Shown piece by piece: positions 17,638-25,114 of a stretch of 40,351 nt of DNA. The notes under the pieces are model-generated. The model did no database searches. It saw only the letters and a program-made list of their open reading frames with translations, and was not told the DNA's origin. Within the stretch, counting starts at the first letter, position 1. Each line of letters starts with the position of its first letter. The translations under genes and the position numbers were made by a program. Source of the DNA: an uncultured Lachnospiraceae bacterium (GTDB taxonomy: Bacteria; Bacillota; Clostridia; Lachnospirales; Lachnospiraceae); assembly GCA_944375845.1 (NCBI GenBank), contig CALWAW010000044.1:1-40351 (forward strand). The letters are read 5' to 3'.

Positions 17638-19020
17638 CTACAGCCCCAGCAGGTTCTCGCCGATCTTTACCACGTCCCCCGCGCCCATTGTTATCAACAA
17701 TTCCCCTGAAACCATGTTTTCCAGCAGGAAATTTTCAATCTCGTCGAAGGTCTCGAAATAATGGGCCCTGGTGCCCCGTTTTTCAATGAGAGCCGCCAGG
17801 TCGGCCGAGCTGATCCCCAGGGTGTCCGTCTCACGGGCGGGAAAGATCTCCGCCAGCACCACCTCGTCAGCCAGGGAAAGAGCCTCGGAAAATTCCTCCA
17901 TCAGGGCCTTCGTCCTTGTGTAGGTGTGGGGCTGGAACACGCACCAGATCTTTTTCTTATGAAGCTTCTCCGCCGCCAGGAGGGTGGCGCGGATCTCGTC
18001 GGGATGATGGGCATAATCGTCGATGACCGTGACGCCGCCCAGCTCGCCCTTCCGCTCAAACCTGCGCTCCGTGCCGGTGTAGCCGTCAAGGCCCTCCTCA
18101 ATGGCCTCCACAGACACGTTCAGGGCCTCGGCCACAGCAGCCGCCGCCAGGGCGTTGGCGATGTTGTGCTCTCCGGGCACCTCCAGCTCCAGGTGCGTCA
18201 GAACCTCGCCCCTTCTTACCAGGTCAAAGGATCCGAAGCCCTTTTCGTTGTAGCTTACGTTGACGGCCCTGTAATCTGCCGTCTCATCCTCGATGGAGAA
18301 GGTCACCATGGGACATGAAATATCCGCCATAAGCTCCCTGTAGCCGGGGATATCCGCATTGATAATCAGAAGGCCGTTCTCAGGCAGAAGCTTCGCGAAG
18401 GTATGGAAGGAATCCCGGATATCATTGATATCCTTAAAGAAATCCAGGTGATCCTCCCGGATATTTAAAATGACCTCGATCGTAGGGAAAAAGGAATGAT
18501 AGCTGTTTGTATACTCGCAGGCCTCCGTCACGAAGCAGCCGGAATGGCCGATCCGGATATTTCCGCCGATGCTGTGGAGGATGCCGCCCACAGAGATGGT
18601 GGGATCCGCCTCCGCCGCCAGAAGGATCTCCGTCACCATGGAGGTGGTGGTGGTCTTTCCGTGGGTGCCGGCGATGGCCACGGCGTCCTGGTAATTTTTC
18701 ATCATCTGCCCCAGAAGCTCCGCCCTGGACAGCATGGGGAGGTTCCTGCGGACCGCCTCTTTATATTCCGGATTGTCGGGATGGATGGCCGCCGTATATA
18801 CGACGACCTGAACGTCGTCGCCGATATTAGAGGCCCTCTGGCCCAGGAAGATCCGGGCCCCGTCGTCCTCAAGATGATCTGTCAGCGCGCTGGCGTTCAC
18901 GTCGGAGCCGCTCACCTGAAAGCCCCTGGAGAGGAGCACCTCGGCCAGGCCGCTCATACTGATGCCGCCGATCCCGATAAAATGAACAGCCGTAGGTTTC
19001 TGAAAATCAATCTGATACAT
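17638..19020 (-). CDS. murC: UDP-N-acetylmuramate--L-alanine ligase MurC
   Basis: MurC adds L-alanine to UDP-MurNAc using ATP, starting the peptidoglycan stem peptide in the cytoplasm. The 460-residue product has normal length. It has the N-terminal Rossmann motif FIGIGGISMSGLAE, ATP loop AGTHGKTTTTSM (about 111-122), LNIREDHLDFF, the FEVPGEHNIANALAA-type LEVPGEHNIANALAA, and DDYAHHPDEI with PHTYTR further on. The ATG is preceded by AAGGAAGGATCCGGCT. A promoter with a near-perfect dyad around its -35 box lies upstream, so murC is probably its own unit, separate from dnaD. Confidence 0.97.
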   Translation of the reverse strand: MYQIDFQKPTAVHFIGIGGISMSGLAEVLLSRGFQVSGSDVNASALTDHLEDDGARIFLGQRASNIGDDVQVVVYTAAIHPDNPEYKEAVRRNLPMLSRAELLGQMMKNYQDAVAIAGTHGKTTTTSMVTEILLAAEADPTISVGGILHSIGGNIRIGHSGCFVTEACEYTNSYHSFFPTIEVILNIREDHLDFFKDINDIRDSFHTFAKLLPENGLLIINADIPGYRELMADISCPMVTFSIEDETADYRAVNVSYNEKGFGSFDLVRRGEVLTHLELEVPGEHNIANALAAAAVAEALNVSVEAIEEGLDGYTGTERRFERKGELGGVTVIDDYAHHPDEIRATLLAAEKLHKKKIWCVFQPHTYTRTKALMEEFSEALSLADEVVLAEIFPARETDTLGISSADLAALIEKRGTRAHYFETFDEIENFLLENMVSGELLITMGAGDVVKIGENLLGL

Positions 19021-19049
19021 AGCCGGATCCTTCCTTTTTCTTTTTATCC

Positions 19050-19078
19050 ATTATAACACAAGAGACAGTACGTTCCAA
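19050..19078 (-). promoter_or_regulatory. Promoter for murC, with a dyad centred on the -35 box
   Basis: Minus-strand TTGGAA (19073-19078), 17-bp spacer, perfect TATAAT (19050-19055). A 9-bp perfect inverted repeat (19062-19070 with 19079-19087) flanks the -35 box. It could be an operator, or a weak terminator of queT; the following T content is low. Confidence 0.65.
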
Positions 19079-19098
19079 TACTGTCTCCGGCGCGGCGC

Positions 19099-19605
19099 CT
19101 AAACGGCGCTGCTTCTGAATATCACGTTCTTATATCTGTCAAGGGCCACAAGGAGGAGATTTCCCAGGCCGCCCACGGCCAGAACCTCTCCGATGCCCAC
19201 CGTAAGCATCAGCCAGGGGATCGCGTCGGGATAACCGTACCCGTAGTGCAGAACCCAGGGCACGATCAGCACGTTTGACAGGATGGGCGGCACGCAGACC
19301 AGGAATTTATGCTTTCTGAGACCGTAGGAGGCAAGGGCTCCGATGAGGGTCGCCAGACTGCCGAACACCACGTCCGGCACAATACTGCCCGCCAGGCTGT
19401 TGGCCAGAAGGCAGCCGACGAACAGTCCCGGGACCGCCGCCGGAGTAAAACAGGGCAGTACCGCGAGGGCCTCCGAGATCCTGAACTGGACAGGGCCGAA
19501 GGCGATGGGCGCCACCGCCAGGGTGACCGCCACGTAGACAGCCGCAATCAGCGCGCTTTGAACCATAAACAGCGTGGTCCTGGATGATACTTTTCTTTTC
19601 TTCAT
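19099..19605 (-). CDS. queT: QueT-family transporter (queuosine precursor uptake)
   Basis: QueT (COG4708) membrane proteins are predicted to take up queuosine precursors such as preQ1. The 168-residue protein has a short basic N-terminus and about five hydrophobic segments. It also has the family stretch PIAFGPVQFRISEAL, followed by PCFTPAAVPGLFVGC and a conserved ILSNVLIVPWVLHYGYGY. The ATG at 19603-19605 is preceded by AAAGGAGAACTGAATA. A structured leader of about 115 nt precedes it, matching the common control of this family by preQ1 riboswitches. Assignment to the family is firm; the transported molecule is inferred. Confidence 0.85.
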   Translation of the reverse strand: MKKRKVSSRTTLFMVQSALIAAVYVAVTLAVAPIAFGPVQFRISEALAVLPCFTPAAVPGLFVGCLLANSLAGSIVPDVVFGSLATLIGALASYGLRKHKFLVCVPPILSNVLIVPWVLHYGYGYPDAIPWLMLTVGIGEVLAVGGLGNLLLVALDRYKNVIFRSSAV

Positions 19606-19722
19606 TATTCAGTTCTCCTTTAGTTTTGTTTTACGAGTGGAAGGTCTCGAACACTCGGCACATTTTACGGCGGTGACCGCCGGGCAAGCCCTTAAGACCT
19701 TATTTTTGCGGGCTTTGCAACG
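19606..19722 (-). promoter_or_regulatory. Structured queT leader, candidate preQ1-responsive riboswitch
   Basis: Elements in transcript order: AAGGTCT (19695-19701); a hairpin with stem 19669-19673/19677-19681; a 6-bp stem (19634-19639 with 19652-19657) whose loop contains AGACCTT (19641-19647); then an A-rich tail AAAACAAAACTAAAGGAG carrying the ribosome binding site. The loop AGACCTT is fully complementary to the upstream AAGGTCT, forming a pseudoknot, and its CCTT could instead pair with the AAGG of the ribosome binding site. The A-rich tail resembles the class I preQ1 aptamer tail. The known consensus classes were not matched exactly. Confidence 0.5.
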
Positions 19723-19728
19723 TGAAAG

Positions 19729-19757
19729 AGTATAGCATAGGAGGGCTGTGAAATCAA
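19729..19757 (-). promoter_or_regulatory. Promoter for queT
   Basis: Minus-strand TTGATT (19752-19757), 17-bp spacer, TATACT (19729-19734). Transcription should start near 19722, giving a leader of about 115 nt. The -35 lies beside the end of the shikimate kinase gene. Confidence 0.7.
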
Positions 19758-19765
19758 GTGGTTTT

Positions 19766-20278
19766 TCAGCCCCATTCCACCATCATCCGAAGCTGGTCCA
19801 CCACCTGGCCGCTGGTCCTCCCGGTCTCGTCGATGGTGACGTCGGCGTATTTCTCATAAAGGGGAACCCGCTCCTCATAAAGCTCCCGCAGGGTCATGCC
19901 GTCCTTTAAGGCGACGCCCCTGTCCTTCAGGTTCCCGAGACGCCGCTCCAGATCCCCGTAGCCCAGCTTCAAATAAACCACGGTACTGATTTCCTTCAGG
20001 TGCTCCATGGCGGAGGGGCCGTAGATCACGCTCCCGCCCGGAGCGATAACCGTGCGCTCGGCGCAGATATCCCTGTTTACCTGCTCCTCAATGGCGAGAA
20101 AGCCCGAAAGCCCCTCGTCCTCAATAATCTGTTTCAGAAGCCGTCCCTCCTGCTCCTGGATCAGAAGATCCGAGTCAAGGAACCGGTAGCCCAGCCTCTT
20201 GGCCAGAAGGACGCCCACGGTGCTCTTTCCCGAGGCGGGCATCCCGATCAGTGTAATATTTTTCCATTCAAACCTCAT
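19766..20278 (-). CDS. aroK: Shikimate kinase
   Basis: It phosphorylates shikimate with ATP in chorismate and aromatic amino acid synthesis. The 170-residue product has P-loop GMPASGKS (12-19), the DSD shikimate-binding motif in YRFLDSDLLIQ, the GG motif in APGGSVIY, and lid-region residues around GVALKDGMTLREL. Length is normal. The ATG is preceded by TTAGGAGCGCGCC and starts 9 nt after the pyrophosphatase stop, so the two genes are likely co-transcribed. The symbol aroK is used generically; aroL-type naming would be equally valid. Confidence 0.92.
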   Translation of the reverse strand: MRFEWKNITLIGMPASGKSTVGVLLAKRLGYRFLDSDLLIQEQEGRLLKQIIEDEGLSGFLAIEEQVNRDICAERTVIAPGGSVIYGPSAMEHLKEISTVVYLKLGYGDLERRLGNLKDRGVALKDGMTLRELYEERVPLYEKYADVTIDETGRTSGQVVDQLRMMVEWG

Positions 20279-20287
20279 GGCGCGCTC

Positions 20288-21940
20288 CTAACTCTGCAAT
20301 ACCATCATAAGGGCCGGCACAAACTGCTTTTTTCTGGACACCACGCCGGGAAGGGGCACCGCCTGATCCACCGCGCGGCTTCCGGGAAAGGCCTGCTCCA
20401 GAAGCTGCACGCCGCCCGCGCTGTCGCAGAGAACCTCGGTGGATTCGTCCAAGATACTGGTCAGCATGAAGAACAGCATGTCCACGTTGTGCTTGCTCCG
20501 CATGACCTCCAGAAAGGGCACTATCCTTTTTTTCAGCTCCTCCAGCTCGTCGGAATCCATGGAGCTGATCTGGGAGATTCCCACGCTGGTTCCGTCCATG
20601 TCAAAGACCTTGTAATCCTGATAAAAGATCTCCTCCTCGGACTTCTTCCTCAGCTGGCTGCCCGCGGCGAACATTTCCCGGGCCAGCTGCTTCGTATTGA
20701 CGCCGGCGATCCCGGCCAGCTCCTCGGCGGCCTGCTTGTCCACCTGGGTGCAGGTGGGCGACCGGTAAAGAAGGGTGTCGGAGATGATGGCGCTGCACAG
20801 AAGCCCCGCCACCTCGGGACAGATCTGGGCCCCCGCCTCCTTATACATCTGATAGATGATCGTGGCGGTGCAGCCCAGGGGCTGGTTGCGGAAAAATACG
20901 GGGGAGATGGTTTCCAGGCTTCCCAGCCGGTGATGATCGATGATCTCCAGAATCTCGGCGCTCTCGATCCCCTCCACCGCCTGGGCCCTCTCGTTGTGAT
21001 CCACCAGGATCACCTGCTTGCGCTTCATGCCCAGAAGGTTCCGGCGGGAGATCATGCCGCGGTAACGGCCGTCCTTATCCAGGATGGGGAAATCCCGGAA
21101 CCGCTTGCTGGCCATGATGTCCTTGATGTCGTCGGTATAATCCTCAATGTCAAAGGTAACGATGTTCTTTGTGCGCATGAAAAAGCTGATGGGCATGCTC
21201 TGGTTGATGAGCCTGGAGGCCGTGTATGTATCGAAGGGCGTGGTGATTACCGTACACTTATGCTCCTCCGCCAGCTTTTTGATGGTCATGGACACCGGCG
21301 CCCCGTCGCAGACCACGATGCAGCCCGCGTTCATCTCAATGGCGCAGAGCTGGGATTCGTAGCGGTTTCCCAGTATCACCAGGTCGTGCTCCTCAATATA
21401 GGACTCCATCAGATCCGGGTTCGCCGCCGCCACTAAAACCTTGCCCCGGTCAAAATAATCCATCTCGTCGCCCACGGCCACGGCGCCGTCCAGGGTCTCC
21501 TTGATGTTGACGTACTGGGTGCAGGCCGCCGAAAGGATGGCGCTGTCATAGACGTTCATGTAGGAATTGGCGATGTCGCTGATGGTGATGAGCCCCTCCA
21601 GCCTGTTGTCGGTGGTGACGGGCAGGGTCACGACGCCCAGCTCCTTCATCAGGCTCCAGGCCTCCTTTAACGAAATGTTGGAGCGGACCCCCTTGGTCTT
21701 TCTGATTTCAATGTCCTTGATCTGGGTGCGCACATCCTCCCTCAGCTCGGGAAGGGGCACATGGAACTTATCCAGCACGTACTGGGTCTCCGGATTCACC
21801 GCCCCCGCCCTGCACGGGATATGCTCCTCGCCCGTCACCGCCTGCTTGAGCCTCGCGTAGGCGATGGCAGAGCAGATGGAATCCGTGTCCGGGTTTCTGT
21901 GACCGATGACGATCACCTTTCTGCCTGTCTCTTCCACCAT
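20288..21940 (-). CDS. ppaC: Family II manganese-dependent inorganic pyrophosphatase with CBS-DRTGG regulatory insert
   Basis: It hydrolyses pyrophosphate in the cytoplasm. The DHH domain starts with IGHRNPDTDSICSAIAY (12-28). A regulatory insert of two CBS domains with a DRTGG domain between them follows (about 75-310). The catalytic IIDHHRLG is at 332-339, and the DHHA2 domain is C-terminal. The 550-residue length matches the clostridial CBS-PPase type, known to be regulated by adenine nucleotides through the CBS/DRTGG module. The start is ATG at 21938-21940 after GGGAGGAATTCC. The in-frame GTG 14 codons earlier would add a basic stretch and has no ribosome binding site. A short GC-rich hairpin lies just upstream of the site. 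Confidence 0.95.
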   Translation of the reverse strand: MVEETGRKVIVIGHRNPDTDSICSAIAYARLKQAVTGEEHIPCRAGAVNPETQYVLDKFHVPLPELREDVRTQIKDIEIRKTKGVRSNISLKEAWSLMKELGVVTLPVTTDNRLEGLITISDIANSYMNVYDSAILSAACTQYVNIKETLDGAVAVGDEMDYFDRGKVLVAAANPDLMESYIEEHDLVILGNRYESQLCAIEMNAGCIVVCDGAPVSMTIKKLAEEHKCTVITTPFDTYTASRLINQSMPISFFMRTKNIVTFDIEDYTDDIKDIMASKRFRDFPILDKDGRYRGMISRRNLLGMKRKQVILVDHNERAQAVEGIESAEILEIIDHHRLGSLETISPVFFRNQPLGCTATIIYQMYKEAGAQICPEVAGLLCSAIISDTLLYRSPTCTQVDKQAAEELAGIAGVNTKQLAREMFAAGSQLRKKSEEEIFYQDYKVFDMDGTSVGISQISSMDSDELEELKKRIVPFLEVMRSKHNVDMLFFMLTSILDESTEVLCDSAGGVQLLEQAFPGSRAVDQAVPLPGVVSRKKQFVPALMMVLQS

Positions 21941-22176
21941 GGAATTCCTCCCTTTCCGGCGGGGCTTCCGCCGATAATTCACGTATTATTTATCATTTAT
22001 TCATATTTTGTTCACAAGTGATTGTTATGCTATTTGTATAAAAAGAAGTGAAATCAATAAGGTTTTTCGTCAAGATGCACATAGATTTTCATAATTATTC
22101 CCGGAGCCCGGCTCCGGGAACTCCTCGTTTTAAGAGGTTTTTTTAAGCGGAGGACAAACTGCCCTCCGCTTTTTCT

Positions 22177-22449
22177 TTATTCCTCCGTATATTCGGGCAG
22201 GTCGTTCAAAAGCCCGGCCATATCCTGGATCACCAGAGAGGTGTTGGAGTAATCCGGCTTGGCGGCCTGGATCTTGAGATACTGGTTGCGGATCGTAAAG
22301 CCGATTCCGGTGCCCACGCCCGCGATTACAACCACAAGGATCAGGATTGCCGCCAGCCTTCCAAGCCTGCGTTTTTTCCGCTCCTTCTCCACCAGTTCCT
22401 TTCTCTTGGCCTTCTGCTCTTTATACTTATCTACCTTTTCCTGACTCAT
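22177..22449 (-). CDS. Small single-pass membrane protein of unknown function
   Basis: Not recognised as a named family. The 90-residue product has a highly charged basic N-terminus (1-30, Lys/Glu/Arg-rich, probably coiled coil), one transmembrane helix (about 31-52, AAILILVVVIAGVGTGIGF), and a short outside segment ending in DLPEYTEE. The positive N-terminal flank predicts cytoplasmic N-terminus. It follows the glucokinase gene with its own promoter (22506-22534), and AAAGGAACC lies before the ATG. Codon use resembles the neighbours, so it appears to be a resident gene. Confidence 0.8.
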   Translation of the reverse strand: MSQEKVDKYKEQKAKRKELVEKERKKRRLGRLAAILILVVVIAGVGTGIGFTIRNQYLKIQAAKPDYSNTSLVIQDMAGLLNDLPEYTEE

Positions 22450-22505
22450 CTCGATGGTTCCTTTCTCACAGCTTCCGGCCTTTTTCGCAGGGCCGTTACC
22501 CCGTT

Positions 22506-22534
22506 ATCATAGCATAAAATCATGGATTGTTCAA
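22506..22534 (-). promoter_or_regulatory. Promoter for the small membrane protein gene
   Basis: Minus-strand TTGAAC (22529-22534), 17-bp spacer, TATGAT (22506-22511), with the start codon about 57 nt after the -10 box. Confidence 0.6.
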
Positions 22535-22547
22535 GAGCTTCCGCGGA

Positions 22548-23498
22548 TCAGCCGTCGATGGCCAGCTTGGCCGCCCCGTAGATCCCGGCGTCGTTTCCCA
22601 GGGTCGCCAGGGCCAGCTGCGCGTTCCCCCGGATCAGCGTGATCATGGGCTCAAAATGCTTTCTCACCAGCTCGAGGAGGTAATCCCCCGCCTTGGCCAC
22701 GCCGCCGCCGATCACGAAGATCTCCGGATCCACCACCTGGGAGATATAAGAGAGGGCCCTCGCCAGATACATCATGCAGTAATCGGCCACCTGCTCCGCC
22801 AGCTCATCCCCCGCTTTTGCCGCGTCGAACACGGCCTTGGCCGTCAGCGGATCCGCCTTCCTGAGAACGGAGGGCGTGTCCTGTTTTCTCATGAACCGCC
22901 TGGCGATCCGCACGATCCCCGTGGCCGAGGCGATCTGCTCCAGGCAGCCGTAATTCCCGCAGTTGCAGGCCTCCGGCTCCGGCCACTGCCAGTCCATGAC
23001 CATGTGGCCCACTTCGCCGCCCATGCCGTGGCTTCCCGGCACAATATGGCCGTCCACGATGACGCCGCCGCCCACCCCGGTTCCCAGGGTGATGGCCACC
23101 ACGTCCTTATGGCCCTTGCCGCCGCCCTGCCACATTTCTCCCAGGGCCGCGATGTTGGCGTCGTTGGCTCCCTTGACCGGAATTCCGCCCAGAAGCTCTG
23201 ACAGCTCCTTTACCGGGTTCCAGTCGCGCATGCCGATGTTGACGATGATCTCCACGTATCCGTCCGGCAGGATGGGGCCCGGCACGCCGATCCCCGCGCC
23301 CGCCAGGGCCTCCATGGGAATGCCCTCCTCCGCCATGGCCTTTCTTATGGAGGCCGCGATATCGGGGGATACGTGCTTTCCGCCGTCCTCCTTGCGGGTT
23401 GGGATCTCCCACTTTCTGATCAGGAAGCCCTCCTTCTTAAAAAGTCCAATCTTTGCCGTGGTGCCGCCCAGGTCCACGCCCGCGTAAATCTCATTCAT
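22548..23498 (-). CDS. glcK: ROK-family glucokinase
   Basis: It phosphorylates glucose with ATP at the entry to glycolysis. The 316-residue product has the phosphate loop AGVDLGGTTAKIGLF (6-20), GAGIGVPGPI, NDANIAALGE, and the glycine-rich ITLGTGVGGGVIVDG. The ROK zinc motif EVGHM...CNCGNYGCLEQ is at about 155-187. The start is ATG at 23496-23498, preceded by CGGAGGAGTCACGGA; the frame extends 9 codons further up without a site. ROK proteins also include repressors and other sugar kinases, but there is no DNA-binding N-terminus here, so a kinase is favoured and glucose is the most likely substrate. Confidence 0.88.
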   Translation of the reverse strand: MNEIYAGVDLGGTTAKIGLFKKEGFLIRKWEIPTRKEDGGKHVSPDIAASIRKAMAEEGIPMEALAGAGIGVPGPILPDGYVEIIVNIGMRDWNPVKELSELLGGIPVKGANDANIAALGEMWQGGGKGHKDVVAITLGTGVGGGVIVDGHIVPGSHGMGGEVGHMVMDWQWPEPEACNCGNYGCLEQIASATGIVRIARRFMRKQDTPSVLRKADPLTAKAVFDAAKAGDELAEQVADYCMMYLARALSYISQVVDPEIFVIGGGVAKAGDYLLELVRKHFEPMITLIRGNAQLALATLGNDAGIYGAAKLAIDG

Positions 23499-23576
23499 TC
23501 CGTGACTCCTCCGTTTTCGCCGCAAGGGGCGTTTCTTACTCTTATTTTACCCGATACCCGCAGATTTTCAAGGGAA

Positions 23577-23629
23577 AACAAAAAGAAAACGCCTCCGCTC
23601 CTCCGGCAGGGGCCGGAGGGCGAAGGCGT
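23577..23629 (-). terminator. Terminator after metK
   Basis: Long two-part stem: outer 23589-23594 with 23624-23629, inner CCTCCGGC/GCCGGAGG around a 4-nt loop. It is followed in minus-strand sense by TTTCTTTTTG. It closes the metK transcript before the glucokinase gene. Confidence 0.85.
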
Positions 23630-23643
23630 GAATCCGCCATAGC

Positions 23644-24837
23644 TTACCGCTCCAGATATTTCTTTAAGGCCTCCGCCTTATCCAGGCGCTCCCAGGAAAG
23701 ATCCAGGTCCGTGCGCCCGAAGTGGCCGTAGGCCGCCGTCTGCTTATAGACGGGCTTTCTTAAATCAAGCATCCTGATGATGCCGGCGGGGCGCAGGTCA
23801 AAGTTCTCCCTCACGATCTCCACCAGGCGGGAATCCGGAAGCTTTCCCGTGCCGAAGGTATCCACCGACACCGAGGTGGGACGGGCCACGCCGATGGCGT
23901 AGGAGAGCTGGATCTCGCACTTATCGGCAAGACCGGCCGCCACCAGGTTCTTGGCCACATAGCGGGCCGCGTAGGAAGCGGAGCGGTCCACCTTGGTGCA
24001 GTCCTTTCCGGAGAAGGCGCCGCCGCCGTGTCTGGCGTAGCCGCCGTAGCTGTCCACAATGATCTTGCGGCCCGTAAGGCCGCTGTCGCCGTGGGGGCCG
24101 CCGATGACGAACCGGCCCGTGGGGTTGATAAAGAGCTTGGTGTTCTCATCCACCATGGAGGCGGGGAGCACCGGATCCAGCACGTATTTCTTTACGTCGG
24201 CATGGATCTGCTCCTGGCTCACGTCGGGATCGTGCTGGGTGGAGATCACCACCGCGTCAAGACGGGCGGGCTTTCCGTTTTCGTCGTACTCCACCGTTAC
24301 CTGGCTCTTGCCGTCGGGACGCAGATACCCGAGGGTTCCGTCCTTTCTCACCTGGGCAAGGCGCCTGGTCAGCTTATGGGCCAGGGCGATGGGATAGGGC
24401 ATATACTCCTCGGTCTCGTTGGTGGCGTAGCCGAACATCATGCCCTGGTCGCCGGCGCCGATGGCCTCGATCTCCTCGTCGGACATCTGGTTCTCCTTCG
24501 CCTCCAGGGCTTTGTCAACGCCCATGGCGATGTCGGGAGACTGCTCGTCGATGGCCGTCAGCACGGCGCAGGTGTTGCCGTCGAAGCCGTACTCCGACTT
24601 ATTGTAGCCGATTTCCAGAACCGTATCCCTTACGATCTTCTGGATATCCACATAGGCCTTTGTGGTGATCTCGCCCATGACCATCACAAAGCCGGTATTG
24701 CAGCAGGTCTCGCAGGCCACGCGGCTCATGGGATCCTGCTCAAGAAGGGCGTCCAGGATGGCGTCGGAAATGGCGTCGCACATCTTATCGGGATGGCCCT
24801 CGGTCACAGATTCTGAAGTAAACAGGTACTTCTCCAT
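23644..24837 (-). CDS. metK: S-adenosylmethionine synthetase
   Basis: It makes SAM from methionine and ATP. The 397-residue length is standard. Signatures: [16 protein letters not shown] (10-25), [12 protein letters not shown] (about 126-137), [16 protein letters not shown] and the Lys-containing [10 protein letters not shown] loop. The ATG follows AGAGGAAGGAAAATT. The gene has a strong promoter and a SAM-I riboswitch with terminator in a leader of about 230 nt, so expression should fall when SAM is plentiful. Confidence 0.98.
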   Translation of the reverse strand: MEKYLFTSESVTEGHPDKMCDAISDAILDALLEQDPMSRVACETCCNTGFVMVMGEITTKAYVDIQKIVRDTVLEIGYNKSEYGFDGNTCAVLTAIDEQSPDIAMGVDKALEAKENQMSDEEIEAIGAGDQGMMFGYATNETEEYMPYPIALAHKLTRRLAQVRKDGTLGYLRPDGKSQVTVEYDENGKPARLDAVVISTQHDPDVSQEQIHADVKKYVLDPVLPASMVDENTKLFINPTGRFVIGGPHGDSGLTGRKIIVDSYGGYARHGGGAFSGKDCTKVDRSASYAARYVAKNLVAAGLADKCEIQLSYAIGVARPTSVSVDTFGTGKLPDSRLVEIVRENFDLRPAGIIRMLDLRKPVYKQTAAYGHFGRTDLDLSWERLDKAEALKKYLER

Positions 24838-24910
24838 AATTTTCCTTCCTCTCCGGCTCCTGACGGGAGCCTGTAAATTTTTATCATAGAAAGCGCCCTG
24901 CCCTCGTATG

Positions 24911-24943
24911 ATAAAAACGGGCCCGCTTATATAAGCGGACCCG
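24911..24943 (-). terminator. Expression-platform terminator of the metK riboswitch
   Basis: Stem within 24918-24943 (CGGGTCCGCTTA pairing with TAAGCGGGCCCG, one G-T type pair) followed in minus-strand sense by TTTTTATC. Its 5' side lies just after the aptamer P1 strand. Confidence 0.9.
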
Positions 24944-24960
24944 ATCCTGTCGCATCAAAT

Positions 24961-25059
24961 CCTCTTATTGTTCGATCGCTCGCTCAGGTTGGCACCTTCC
25001 GCCAAGGGGGTTGCCGTGGCTTCACAGGTCCTCTGTACCTCCACCACTCTGAATAAGGG
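24961..25059 (-). promoter_or_regulatory. SAM-I (S-box) riboswitch aptamer
   Basis: In transcript sense the conserved S-box landmarks appear in order: CTTATTCAGAG, GGTGGAGGTACAGAG, CCTGTGAAGCCACGGCAACC, GGAAGGTGCCAACCTGAGC and AATAAGAGG. P1 is formed by 25052-25057 pairing with 24963-24968. It lies directly upstream of metK with a terminator as the expression platform, so SAM binding should switch metK off. Confidence 0.96.
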
Positions 25060-25070
25060 ATTACCGTATT

Positions 25071-25099
25071 AAGATAACTCTGTTTTTTTCAACTGTCAA
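25071..25099 (-). promoter_or_regulatory. Promoter for metK
   Basis: Perfect minus-strand TTGACA (25094-25099), 17-bp spacer, TATCTT (25071-25076), immediately upstream of the S-box leader. Confidence 0.75.
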
Positions 25100-25114
25100 G
25101 CCTTTTTTACAGGC

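Noticed and set aside
19634..19660. T-loop-like TTCGAGAC string in the queT leader, considered as part of a tRNA
   Set aside because: No acceptor, D or anticodon arms can be folded around it, and the region is explained better as an mRNA leader.
20000..21436. A 478-codon open frame on the plus strand across aroK and ppaC
   Set aside because: It spans two well-supported minus-strand genes and shows only reversed-codon composition.
22054..22092. A 12-codon minus-strand frame, MKIYVHLDEKPY, upstream of ppaC, considered as a leader peptide
   Set aside because: No ribosome binding site precedes it and no attenuator for ppaC follows; such short frames arise by chance.
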